Assembly (NCBI GenBank): GCA_046052065.1
Contig: JBJOND010000020.1
Coordinates: 1 to 29,153 of the forward strand
Direction: 5' to 3'
Length of the DNA: 29,153 nucleotides
Origin: CAINEC01 sp046052065
GTDB taxonomy: Bacteria; Bacteroidota; Bacteroidia; AKYH767-A; OLB10
Shown: positions 8,094 through 16,150 of the stretch, piece after piece
How positions within the stretch are numbered: the stretch's first letter is position 1
Layout: every line of letters begins with the position of its first letter
The notes under the pieces: generated by a model
What the model saw: only the letters and a program-made list of their open reading frames with translations
Databases searched by the model: none
Told to the model about the DNA's origin: nothing
Translations under genes and position numbers: made by a program

Positions 8094-11026
8094 AATTTAT
8101 TGTTTATTATTGGTAATGTAATTATCATTTTTGTTCCTTCATTCAACTTCGACTCAACTGAAATTCTTCCTCCTAATTTATTTAAAATTTCTTTTGTTAT
8201 ATACAAGCCAAGTCCAGTACCCATACTAGAACTAGTCCCCCTATAAAACATATCAAATATTTTAGAGATACTTTTTTCTGCAATGCCCATCCCATTATCA
8301 GAAACCTCTATTACAATATTATTTCGCTGGTGCTTCATTACAAATTTAACAAACGAATCATTTATTGTTGTTCTTCGGTACTTGACTGCATTTCCAATTA
8401 TGTTCTTAAGTAATGCATTTAAACGCGCTTTATCAGATACAATAACTGATGGCTCTTGAATATCGACTAAAAATTGCATTGTTGATTCTGCGGAGAATTT
8501 CAAATCTTCGTAAATAGCATTTACCATTTCGCTCACATTTACTTCTTCTGGCTTTAAATCCATTCGTGCATTACGAGAGTACTCCAGAATTTCCTGAATA
8601 CTTCCATCTAATCGAACAGCTGTAGATTCTGCCATTTTTAAATAATCAACTGTCTTATCACTTACCTCCTGCGAATTGATAATTAATGATAAGATTCCTT
8701 TAATTGACAATAGTGGTGAACGCAAATCATGTGATACACTGTACACAAAATTATCCAACTCAGCATTGATTTTTTTCAATTCATCATTCTTATGCAATAC
8801 ATCTTGTTGAATCTTTTTCAAATCAGTAATATCAATTCCCGATATAACAACATATTCTATTTCTCCATTATCATTACAATGTGGAAGAATACTTCTTAAA
8901 ATAAATTGTGTCTCGTTAAATTCATCTAAGCGCTCGTCTTCCATCTGAACAAGCTGGTTTAATTTAATTGCATCATTTAAATAATTAATCAATGAGCTTA
9001 TGCGATGCTTCTCATTCGGATTTTCTTCAATTAGCTTATTCAGATTCTTAGCTTCTGCATTTTTAAAATACTTTTCATTCTCAATCAATCTGCTATTTAC
9101 TAAGCCTACAGTCAAATCAGGATAAATAACCGCTACTTCCGATGGAGTTTGATTGATAATATTTTCATAATACATCTTTAATGTATTAACGTGGTCCAAG
9201 GACGCATCGCGCTCTTTTAATGCACGCTCTAAATTTACTTGAAGGTTCTTTACTGCAGTTATATCAAGATAAATAGAAATATACCCTGTTGTTTTATTAT
9301 TTTGATTTAGTACTGGAGCATTGCTAACTAATAAGCTTACGATTTCGTCAGGACTTTTTAAATAATCAATTTCAAATACTGATTCTTCTATTTTCTTGAA
9401 CGAATTAATTATTTGTTTACTAACTTTTGTACTTAACTCTTCTTCTATTTGATCTGTTGTAACCAAAGGAGTAGGATCGACTAATAAAGTTAAGTCGTGG
9501 AATTTTTTATTGCTAAACATCACCTTCCCTTTCACATCAACCTCAACAAGCCCTAAGTTCATGTTATCAATAATTCCGCGATACTTTTCTTCACTAGCCT
9601 TCAATTTTCTTTCTGCCTCTTTACTTTCTGTTATATCTACTGAAGTTCCAATTAATCGAATCAAAGTTCCTTGACTATTTCTTTCTGCAACAACCAGGCA
9701 TTTTAATGAGCGAATAGAATGATCATTAAGTCTGATAATTTTAAATTCCTGCTCCATTAACTCTTCATCCAAGGTCATAAAATGATTGACTTCAGATGTT
9801 ACTCTTTCCTTATCATCAGGATGAATAGAGGTCCTCCAGAAATCTAGAATATTGTCACCAATATGACTTCTGTCTGTACCATATTGATCAATCAAAACAT
9901 CATTCCAGATTACCTTTCTTGCATTAGGATCAAATTCCCAAATACCTATTTGAGATTTCGACGTAATTAATTCAAAGCGGGAATTAACACGCAAAATTTC
10001 TTTTTGATACTTGATTTCGGAAGTTATGTCTTTTTGAAGCGAAATAAAATTGATATGGTTTCCTTGCTCATCAAAAACAGGTGTAATTACCAATTGATTA
10101 TAATATTTTGATCCGTCTTTACTATAATTTGAAATTGTAACTTCTATACTTTCCTTTTTTGCTAGTGCACTTGATAATTTTTCCTGCGTTTCATTATCAA
10201 CATCGTCTCGTTGTAAAAACTCTTTGGGCTTTTTACCTTTTACTTCTTCCAATGTATATCCGGAAATTGATACAAAGGAATCATTTACCCACTCTATCCT
10301 GCCTTGGCTATCAGTAATAACAACACTGTTTTTTGTTTTGGTAGCTATGAGTGATAATTTTCTTAATTCAATTTCAGAGGCGGATATTTTCTTTATCTGC
10401 TCTTTAATTTTATCCGACTTAATTCGATTCGACATGAGTGCCTGCACTTGTTGTGCAAAGACGCTAAAAATAGTTTCATGTCGTGTTTGTAGTTTCTGAT
10501 ATAACGGAGCATTTTTGATTGTAATCAATCCTGCAATGTAAACTGAAACTCCCAACTCGTTATCGTGAAAAGCAGTAAAGAGCGCATCTGAAAAACTCTT
10601 AAGAACGTTATAACCTCTTAAACTTGATTCATCTAAAATATGACTCTTGTTAAAGCCTAATATTTTTGAAGCCTCCTTCATTTCTGATTTTAACGAATCG
10701 ATTTCAATCTGATTTAAATCAAATCCTTCTGTTAAAAATATTGGTGCATGTGGATACGATTTATCAAATTCAATAAATAAAGTTGAGGCTTCAACCTCAA
10801 ATACATCAACAACACTTTCTACTATTAAACGATAATAATCTTCTTCCGTATTTTCACGGAGTGCCATTGCACTAAACTTATTAAGCCGCTTATATAATTC
10901 TAATTCATGATCTAAACGATCACGGGTATTGATGAGCTGTTGCTCAACAAAGGAAAAGCGAGTTACTCTTAATTGTAACTCGCGATAGTCCTGCAATAAC
11001 TTTTCCGGATCGTTAATTGGTTCCAT
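8090..11026 (-). CDS. Soluble GAF / multi-PAS sensor histidine kinase
   Basis: This 978-residue kinase has no membrane segment. Domains in order: N-terminal coiled coil (1-55), GAF-like domain (about 57-200), four PAS domains (about 226-340, 348-470, 480-595, 615-740; the second with the PAS_3 pattern ending IGTSVDITESK), short coiled coil, HisKA and HATPase_c. The phospho-acceptor is H766 in YSVSHDLRSPL; the ATP site shows the N box (NIIGNAVKYR, N879), G1 (SDNGMGIA, D910) and G2 (GTGLGL, 936-941). All catalytic elements are intact. It probably autophosphorylates in response to cytoplasmic cues sensed by GAF/PAS and hands the phosphate to the receiver encoded by the overlapping downstream gene. 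The FIST gene lies 25 bases upstream, so the three genes form an operon. Ligands of the PAS domains are unknown. Confidence 0.93.
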   Translation of the reverse strand: MEPINDPEKLLQDYRELQLRVTRFSFVEQQLINTRDRLDHELELYKRLNKFSAMALRENTEEDYYRLIVESVVDVFEVEASTLFIEFDKSYPHAPIFLTEGFDLNQIEIDSLKSEMKEASKILGFNKSHILDESSLRGYNVLKSFSDALFTAFHDNELGVSVYIAGLITIKNAPLYQKLQTRHETIFSVFAQQVQALMSNRIKSDKIKEQIKKISASEIELRKLSLIATKTKNSVVITDSQGRIEWVNDSFVSISGYTLEEVKGKKPKEFLQRDDVDNETQEKLSSALAKKESIEVTISNYSKDGSKYYNQLVITPVFDEQGNHINFISLQKDITSEIKYQKEILRVNSRFELITSKSQIGIWEFDPNARKVIWNDVLIDQYGTDRSHIGDNILDFWRTSIHPDDKERVTSEVNHFMTLDEELMEQEFKIIRLNDHSIRSLKCLVVAERNSQGTLIRLIGTSVDITESKEAERKLKASEEKYRGIIDNMNLGLVEVDVKGKVMFSNKKFHDLTLLVDPTPLVTTDQIEEELSTKVSKQIINSFKKIEESVFEIDYLKSPDEIVSLLVSNAPVLNQNNKTTGYISIYLDITAVKNLQVNLERALKERDASLDHVNTLKMYYENIINQTPSEVAVIYPDLTVGLVNSRLIENEKYFKNAEAKNLNKLIEENPNEKHRISSLINYLNDAIKLNQLVQMEDERLDEFNETQFILRSILPHCNDNGEIEYVVISGIDITDLKKIQQDVLHKNDELKKINAELDNFVYSVSHDLRSPLLSIKGILSLIINSQEVSDKTVDYLKMAESTAVRLDGSIQEILEYSRNARMDLKPEEVNVSEMVNAIYEDLKFSAESTMQFLVDIQEPSVIVSDKARLNALLKNIIGNAVKYRRTTINDSFVKFVMKHQRNNIVIEVSDNGMGIAEKSISKIFDMFYRGTSSSMGTGLGLYITKEILNKLGGRISVESKLNEGTKMIITLPIINNKL

Positions 11027-11051
11027 TGAAAAATGATAATACGTTTACCTT

Positions 11052-12236
11052 TTATCGGTAAATAACATAGAGTGCTGAAGTATAATTATGGTAAGTATTT
11101 TTTCCTCCTAAGCGAGCAAATTCTCCAAATCCGTACATTCCTAACCATGGTGGACATACGCCATTTGTATAAAATGGTGTTTGCATACTACTTACTAATT
11201 CTTCCTTTATAATTCTATTGAATAAAAACCTACCACGCGCTAAGCAGTCTGCATGAAATACAGCAACTGGGGTTTTTCCTTCCCCACGTTTTTGCATAGA
11301 AGCAGCCATTTTGTTCATTTCACTAAAAATCAAATCTTCATCTCGAACAGTTAGCCATAATTTTGTTCCAACAGGACAAGTAGTTGCATAATGCATTTTA
11401 CTACCATCATGCTTGGTAACTACGCGAAGTATATGCTTATTACCATACTCTGCAGCTAATTCATCAGATAATTGTTCTCCCAATGCACCAATAGGAATTG
11501 AATCTCCACATGTTGCATCTAGTGGTAATCCTAATCGAGTTAAGTATTCTTCCCAAGCAGGCTTGCCATTTAATTCTTCGATGATGTGTCCTGTTGATTT
11601 CGTAACTACCAATGGCTCACCAACAGCAACGAAGCCATGTGTAGCCTGTGTGTCTACTGATAATGTTGGATCAGCAAATCCTATTGCATATGCTCCATGC
11701 TCGTATACTTTATCATCTACACCTTGATAGCTGATAAACCCTTTCATATTATCAGAGGAAGTAGCACCAAAAATAGTTACGCCTTCGCCAAATATTTCTT
11801 CAAATGCACGAATACATTCATCGTTGTCGATATCAATACCAGAGCCCAAAAAATAAATCATGTTGATGCCAGGCTTATCAGTTTTCATCTGTTTAGCCAT
11901 TTCTATACACTTCTCGTAAGAATTATGTCCGTAGATTCCATCTACATTGGCCATTGCAAATTCTTTTCCTTTAATGGCCATTAATGCGATATCCTTCATT
12001 GACTCACTTACACCTTCGCGACCAACTATACCACAGCACGATGCTGCAACAATACGCGCGTTGGGTGACATCTCTTTGGACTGAGATAGAATATCATTAA
12101 AATCATGTCCAATGGATGCATGCCAAATTAATAAATCAGCATCCTTGTAATTGTTTTCCATTGATGCCTCTAAGCATTCCATTACACCTCTCTTGGTGTT
12201 GATTACGCGAGCACTCGCGGAGAAGAATTCAAGCAT
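11052..12236 (-). CDS. FIST N/C domain sensory protein
   Basis: This 394-residue protein has the FIST_N domain (about residues 30-220, with AASCCGIVGREGV and GATSSDN) and FIST_C (about 225-370, with VAVFHADCLARGRF and the PWLGMYGFGEFA motif typical of the C-terminal end of the domain). FIST domains are predicted intracellular small-molecule sensors, possibly of amino acids, found with signalling proteins. Here it is a stand-alone protein at the head of an operon with a GAF/PAS kinase and a receiver. The natural inference is that it feeds a signal to the kinase. Full length. Several cysteine residues (CC near residue 67-68, C in HADC) are family features. Confidence 0.88.
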   Translation of the reverse strand: MLEFFSASARVINTKRGVMECLEASMENNYKDADLLIWHASIGHDFNDILSQSKEMSPNARIVAASCCGIVGREGVSESMKDIALMAIKGKEFAMANVDGIYGHNSYEKCIEMAKQMKTDKPGINMIYFLGSGIDIDNDECIRAFEEIFGEGVTIFGATSSDNMKGFISYQGVDDKVYEHGAYAIGFADPTLSVDTQATHGFVAVGEPLVVTKSTGHIIEELNGKPAWEEYLTRLGLPLDATCGDSIPIGALGEQLSDELAAEYGNKHILRVVTKHDGSKMHYATTCPVGTKLWLTVRDEDLIFSEMNKMAASMQKRGEGKTPVAVFHADCLARGRFLFNRIIKEELVSSMQTPFYTNGVCPPWLGMYGFGEFARLGGKNTYHNYTSALYVIYR

Positions 12237-12464
12237 AGTTATATTGTTTAAAAATTAAAAATTTTTTCTTGTAATTCCTGTAAAAGTACTTCCCAAAAAT
12301 CTGCCTCGTGCATGATAAAGATCAGACGCGATTATAATAAATCAGAAACCCCCTTCAGATGTTTTTATAAACGAATGCAAACAAATAAAGTTACGATGAA
12401 ATCAATATAACTTTTAACTCGGCCTTTACATCTGATATTTATGAATACATTACTTTAGCAAAGT

Positions 12465-13175
12465 ATGTATAAAAACTTTTTATTTAGTTTGTTTTTAGTT
12501 GTTTCACTCATTTATAACGGCAAATGCCAAAGCGTTTTTGTTTATGGAAAAGTGTATGATGTAGAGTTTCCTAATTTGCAATTACAACAGGTCATGATTG
12601 TCAACCAACAATCTCAAATAGGGATTTTCGGGGGCAATGACAATCGTTTTCAAATTCAGATAAATAGGAATGATACACTTATAATATCTGCACTTGGTTA
12701 TGCAAGAAAAAAAGTTTGCTTAAAAGATTCAGCTGTATTAAGTGAATTATATATCAACATCGGATTAAGCAGACTCTCATACGACCTTTCAGAGATTACG
12801 GTTAGGCGTCAACGTGAGTTACGTCAAATCAGCGAGGACATTAAAAAATTAGGGTATAACAAAAGGGACTTTAAGTTAACAGATGTAGATGCCTGGGAAA
12901 GTCCAATCACAGCACTTTACCAATCCTTTAGTAAAAGAGAACAAAGTAAACGTGCACTCGCTCAAATGATTAATAATGATAACAGAAGAGCAGTTTTGAA
13001 AGATTTGCTTTATCTGTATAATTTAACAGAACTTATTAAGCTTCACGATAGCGAATACAACGATTTTATTGATTACTTAAATTTAAACGATCAGCAGATG
13101 CAAGCAATGAGCGATTATGACCTTGCGCTTTTTATTCGAGATCATTATTTGATTTACATGAATCATAAACGATGA
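12465..13175 (+). CDS. Secreted carboxypeptidase-regulatory-like domain protein
   Basis: This 236-residue protein starts with a signal peptide (MYKNFLFSLFLVVSLIYNGK) and is followed by a beta-sandwich that resembles the CarboxypepD_reg-like / TonB-receptor plug-associated fold: VFVYGKVYD, a middle strand ending in FQIQINRNDTLIISALGYAR and ITVRRQR. Such N-terminal modules are abundant in exported Bacteroidota proteins. The last 130 residues are helical, charged and not recognised. It probably lies in the periplasm or at the outer membrane; function unknown. A near-perfect -7 box (TACTTTAG, 12451-12458) ends six bases before the ATG, so the leader may be almost absent. It faces the FIST operon across 228 bases in which I see no other gene. 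Confidence 0.6.
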   Translation: MYKNFLFSLFLVVSLIYNGKCQSVFVYGKVYDVEFPNLQLQQVMIVNQQSQIGIFGGNDNRFQIQINRNDTLIISALGYARKKVCLKDSAVLSELYINIGLSRLSYDLSEITVRRQRELRQISEDIKKLGYNKRDFKLTDVDAWESPITALYQSFSKREQSKRALAQMINNDNRRAVLKDLLYLYNLTELIKLHDSEYNDFIDYLNLNDQQMQAMSDYDLALFIRDHYLIYMNHKR

Positions 13176-13260
13176 AATAAAATTCAGCGTCTTATTTACT
13201 CAGATTCATCACTTGTAACGGAATTACCATTTACGCTAAGCAACCTATCTATCTTTCGCG

Positions 13261-13385
13261 TTGGGGATTTCAAGAATGGGAATTGAGGTGGTAAGACCAG
13301 TTTGGGACCTTTTTTAGCCCTAATCCCCAATTTTATATGGTTTTTAGGGATTACAATCCCCAAAAATATAGTATATTTGGGGATT
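13261..13385. promoter_or_regulatory. Cluster of five TTGGGGATT repeats ahead of the AAA ATPase gene
   Basis: The 9-mer TTGGGGATT or its complement occurs four times exactly (13261-13269 forward, 13322-13330 inverted, 13355-13363 inverted, 13377-13385 forward) and once with one change (13344-13352). The last two form a palindrome with perfect 10-base arms (AATCCCCAAA) and an 11-base spacer. The right arm overlaps a perfect -7 box TATATTTG (13372-13379) and ends at the base before the ATG. This looks like a multi-site operator able to block the promoter. The binding protein is unknown. Confidence 0.55.
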
Positions 13386-14519
13386 ATGATTAAAAGGACA
13401 CTTTCGGAAATTATACAAAATCGGTTTTTCAAGGGAAAAGCTATCCTACTATTAGGGCCTAGACAGGTCGGGAAAACGACTTTAATTCAGGAATTGATAA
13501 TAGGAAAAGAGTATTTGTTTTTGAATGGTGACGACCCTTCAATTAGAAGCATACTCGAAAATGCAAGCACTACGCAACTACAATCAATCATCGGAAATTA
13601 TAAGATTGTATTTATTGATGAGGCCCAAAGAATTTCAAATATTGGCTTAACACTTAAACTTATTACCGATCAATTTAAATCGGTGCAACTTTTAGTAAGT
13701 GGGTCTTCATCGTTTGAAATAAACAACAAAACGCAGGAGCCTTTAACAGGCCGTAAATTCGAATATCATTTATATCCGATTAGCTGGGAAGAATTTGAAG
13801 GTCAGGTAGGATTTTTAGAAGCGCAACAACAATTGGAAGAAAGATTAATCTATGGAATGTATCCCGATGTGATTAATAATCGTCAAGATGCGAATAGCGT
13901 ATTAAGAGAATTGGCTTCAAGTTATCTTTATAAAGACGTGCTCTCTATTATTGGAATTCGAAAGCCAGAAATTTTAGAAAAGTTGTTAAAAGCACTAGCC
14001 TTACAATTAGGCAGTGAAGTTTCCTATAATGAATTATCTAATTTATTAGAAATCGATAAAGCTACCGTTTCTAAATATATTGATCTCTTAGAAAAATCTT
14101 TTATCATTTTCCAACTAACAAGTTTTAGTAGAAATCAGCGTAATGAAATAAAAAATAATCGCAAGATTTACTTCTATGACAATGGCATTCGAAATATGAT
14201 TATCAATAATCTTAATCCTATTGATTTCAGAAATGATAAAGGTGCGTTGTGGGAAAACTTTTTGATTTCAGAAAGAATCAAAATTCAAAATTATCATCAA
14301 CATTTTTCGAGTAACTATTTCTGGAGAACAATTCAAAAACAAGAAATAGATTTTATCGAAGAGCGTAATGGGGGCATTTGTGCGTATGAATTTAAATGGA
14401 AAAGTGGTGGCCGAAATAAAATTCCGAAATCATTTATAGAAAATTATCAAGCAATAGGAATGGTGATTGACAAAGAGAATTTCAGAGAGTTTGTTTTATC
14501 AGATAATTTTAAATTATAA
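13386..14519 (+). CDS. AAA_14 / DUF4143 family ATPase
   Basis: This 377-residue protein has an N-terminal AAA_14 ATPase domain with Walker A GPRQVGKTT (24-32), Walker B IVFIDEAQR (74-82) and sensor-like LLVSGSSSFE, then the C-terminal DUF4143 domain, a winged-helix and PD-(D/E)xK-like module (ending near FKWKSGGRNKIPKSF). The family is widespread in bacteria and archaea, often in variable regions; its cellular function is not known. I chose the ATG at 13386 because family members start a few residues before the Arg-Thr/Leu motif (MIKRTLSEII); an in-frame GTG further upstream would place the promoter repeats inside the gene. The -7 box ends only six bases before this ATG, so the mRNA may be leaderless. 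It stands alone between two unrelated genes. Confidence 0.88.
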   Translation: MIKRTLSEIIQNRFFKGKAILLLGPRQVGKTTLIQELIIGKEYLFLNGDDPSIRSILENASTTQLQSIIGNYKIVFIDEAQRISNIGLTLKLITDQFKSVQLLVSGSSSFEINNKTQEPLTGRKFEYHLYPISWEEFEGQVGFLEAQQQLEERLIYGMYPDVINNRQDANSVLRELASSYLYKDVLSIIGIRKPEILEKLLKALALQLGSEVSYNELSNLLEIDKATVSKYIDLLEKSFIIFQLTSFSRNQRNEIKNNRKIYFYDNGIRNMIINNLNPIDFRNDKGALWENFLISERIKIQNYHQHFSSNYFWRTIQKQEIDFIEERNGGICAYEFKWKSGGRNKIPKSFIENYQAIGMVIDKENFREFVLSDNFKL

Positions 14520-14521
14520 CA

Positions 14522-14640
14522 TCATCTAGAAATCCGCTGCGACTGCCCAACAAAATACCAACTGTAAACTCCATTGTTATTTTCAACGCCCCAATAGTCA
14601 AAAGTGCCATTGGAACGATCACCATTTGCGTTGAGTTGGA
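14522..14640 (-). pseudogene. Truncated 3' end of a second substrate-binding protein gene
   Basis: Bases 14537-14640 repeat 14762-14865 at 96 of 104 positions without gaps. In the coding frame of the neighbouring ABC substrate-binding gene, the copy encodes the same C-terminal segment (QLNANGDRSNGTFDYWGV and on to FVGQSQR) and ends with its own stop (14524-14522). Seven of the eight differences are synonymous third-position changes; one is Asn to Ser. So this is the tail of a tandem paralogue that evolved as a real gene before it lost its first 90 percent. The break point coincides with the palindromic repeat at 14641. Confidence 0.75.
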
Positions 14641-14728
14641 CCTCTCCCTACCTCTCCAATGGAGAGGAGTGGCATTTAAATAGTCCCTCCTTCGTCGCGA
14701 TTCTTCGCGAGGATTTAGGGAGGTTTTA
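14641..14728. repeat. Palindromic intergenic repeat between gene and truncated copy
   Basis: The segment holds a hairpin CCTCTCC-AAT-GGAGAGG (14651-14667) and a second inverted structure with CCTCC (14686-14690) and GGAGG (14719-14723) enclosing two TCGCGA units (14695-14700, 14705-14710). It resembles the GGAGAGG/GGGAGG-rich intergenic repeats scattered in many Bacteroidota genomes. It sits exactly where the truncated paralogue is cut off. Confidence 0.5.
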
Positions 14729-14746
14729 ATTTTGATTAAATCATTT

Positions 14747-15973
14747 TCACTTACGCCTTCTCTGCGACTGCCCTACAAAATACCAATTGTAAACACCATT
14801 GTTATTTTCAACTCCCCAATAGTCAAAGGTTCCGTTGGAACGATCACCGTTTGCGTTGAGTTGGATTGGACCAGTTACACCGAAATAGGAATTCGAGGCG
14901 TTCATAAATGAAGTGCGTAAAGCAACAGCAAACTCAGGCACACCAAAATTTTGCGCTACCATCTTCGCCATTACTTTTACAATGTCGTATGCGCATAGCG
15001 TTAGTGCATCTCCGTTTTCTCCACTTTTTGTATAAATATTCGCCAACAAGGGCGCCCATGTATTTTGTGTTACCATTGGAAGACTGAATCCCGGACTATA
15101 AAAATTAGTGTTTACTGCAAATTGAGAAGCAGCACTATTCGAAAGTAAATTTTGGTTTTTATAAAATCCAACTCCACCATACCAATTGAAATTCGATAGA
15201 ATAGAATCACCTGATGCCTGTTGAAATAATAAAATCGTTTCATCAAAGGATGTGGACAACACACCTATTTGCTCATTAGGATACGTTGCTTGATAACTTA
15301 TGATTTGATTTCTCACATTCGTAATAACGGACGAAAAATCGATTGTAGTTCCATCAAACACGGCTACAAAAGATGTATCACCACCAAGACTTGCAAAATG
15401 GTTAGCAATGCTTGCGTTTAAACCACGACTACCTACATCGCTTCTTGAAATCATGACCAATGCATTCTTGCCTTCACTCTTAATTGAATTGGCCATTGCT
15501 TGTCCGACGATCTGATCACCTGGCGCATAACGAAAGACCATATCATTAGGCAAGGACAAGGAGCTAGCTGTACTTGAAGGACTCACTACTAAAATCCCTA
15601 AACTATCTGCTATTGGTTTTATTGCCGATAACTCTGCACTCGTTTGCGGACCCACTACCAACTTACATCCATCAGCAGCGATGGATTGCATTGCCTGCAC
15701 AGCAATAGTTGGATTAAGTTGCGTATCGTATACTTTTAATTCAAAACGATAAGGACTATTTTTAGCTGAAAAATCCTGATTGATTTCTGCGATTGCAATC
15801 TCAAGTGCAGCCATAGAACTTTTTCCTAAATAGGATAATGCTCCTGTTTCTGAAAGCAATGCTGCTACTTTAATCGTACGCACCTCTCCATTGACTTCCT
15901 CGTTTTTATCGCAAGAGGTAAATAATGTGAAGCAGAATATAATTAGCAGCAAGAAATAGTTTGAATTTTTCAT
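14747..15973 (-). CDS. ABC-type branched-chain amino acid-like substrate-binding lipoprotein
   Basis: This protein (408 residues from the chosen start) belongs to the periplasmic binding protein family 6 (LivJ/LivK-like, Peripla_BP_6). A lipoprotein signal ends in LFTSC with C21 as the lipidated residue. The mature part begins with the typical IKVAALLSETGALSYLGKSS, followed by INPTIAVQAMQ-like and VVGPQTSAELSAIKPIADS segments that form the first lobe. I prefer ATG 15973 (MKNSNYFLL) over an in-frame ATG 42 bases upstream, because it gives a clean signal peptide and leaves room for the -7 box at 15988-15981. No permease or ATPase genes lie nearby, so it may work as a sensor or with a transporter encoded elsewhere. 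A decayed copy of its 3' end lies just downstream. Confidence 0.85.
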   Translation of the reverse strand: MKNSNYFLLLIIFCFTLFTSCDKNEEVNGEVRTIKVAALLSETGALSYLGKSSMAALEIAIAEINQDFSAKNSPYRFELKVYDTQLNPTIAVQAMQSIAADGCKLVVGPQTSAELSAIKPIADSLGILVVSPSSTASSLSLPNDMVFRYAPGDQIVGQAMANSIKSEGKNALVMISRSDVGSRGLNASIANHFASLGGDTSFVAVFDGTTIDFSSVITNVRNQIISYQATYPNEQIGVLSTSFDETILLFQQASGDSILSNFNWYGGVGFYKNQNLLSNSAASQFAVNTNFYSPGFSLPMVTQNTWAPLLANIYTKSGENGDALTLCAYDIVKVMAKMVAQNFGVPEFAVALRTSFMNASNSYFGVTGPIQLNANGDRSNGTFDYWGVENNNGVYNWYFVGQSQRRRK

Positions 15974-15980
15974 CGTGCTG

Positions 15981-15988
15981 CAAAAATA
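15981..15988 (-). promoter_or_regulatory. -7 promoter box of the substrate-binding protein gene
   Basis: The minus strand reads TATTTTTG, a perfect TAnnTTTG, ending seven bases before the ATG at 15973. This predicts a leader of zero to three bases. No TTG is seen at the -33 position. Confidence 0.45.
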
Positions 15989-16010
15989 GAATAAATACGA
16001 AATCTTATAC

Positions 16011-16103
16011 AGCATCGGGTTTAAACCCGATGCTTAAATAGACAGAAAACAATTTTTGAATTTGATCTAACAAAAACAGCGACGGGTTTGAACCCATCGC
16101 TGT
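16011..16103. repeat. Two-hairpin REP-like element, copy 1
   Basis: A perfect 24-base palindrome (half-site AGCATCGGGTTT, 16011-16034) is followed after 41 bases by a 28-base imperfect palindrome (ACAGCGACGGGTT... 16076-16103). The same two hairpins and the same 3' part of the spacer (ending TTTGATCTAACAAAA) recur at 19657-19750. Paired hairpins at conserved spacing resemble REP/BIME elements moved by RAYT transposases; no such transposase gene is in the window. Here it lies between two minus-strand genes and could also stop transcription. Confidence 0.7.
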
Positions 16104-16150
16104 TTGAGGAAATGTGTTTTACTACAATGAAGCTGGTATTAAAAAACAAA

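Noticed and set aside
13302..13385. Upstream in-frame extension of the AAA ATPase
   Set aside because: The extra 28 residues would be encoded by the repeat array and are not found in the family, whose members start near the chosen ATG.
13196..13432. Open frame of 78 codons on the minus strand over the TTGGGGATT array
   Set aside because: It overlaps the promoter and start of the AAA ATPase gene, has no family resemblance, and its apparent repeated residues come from the palindromic DNA repeats.
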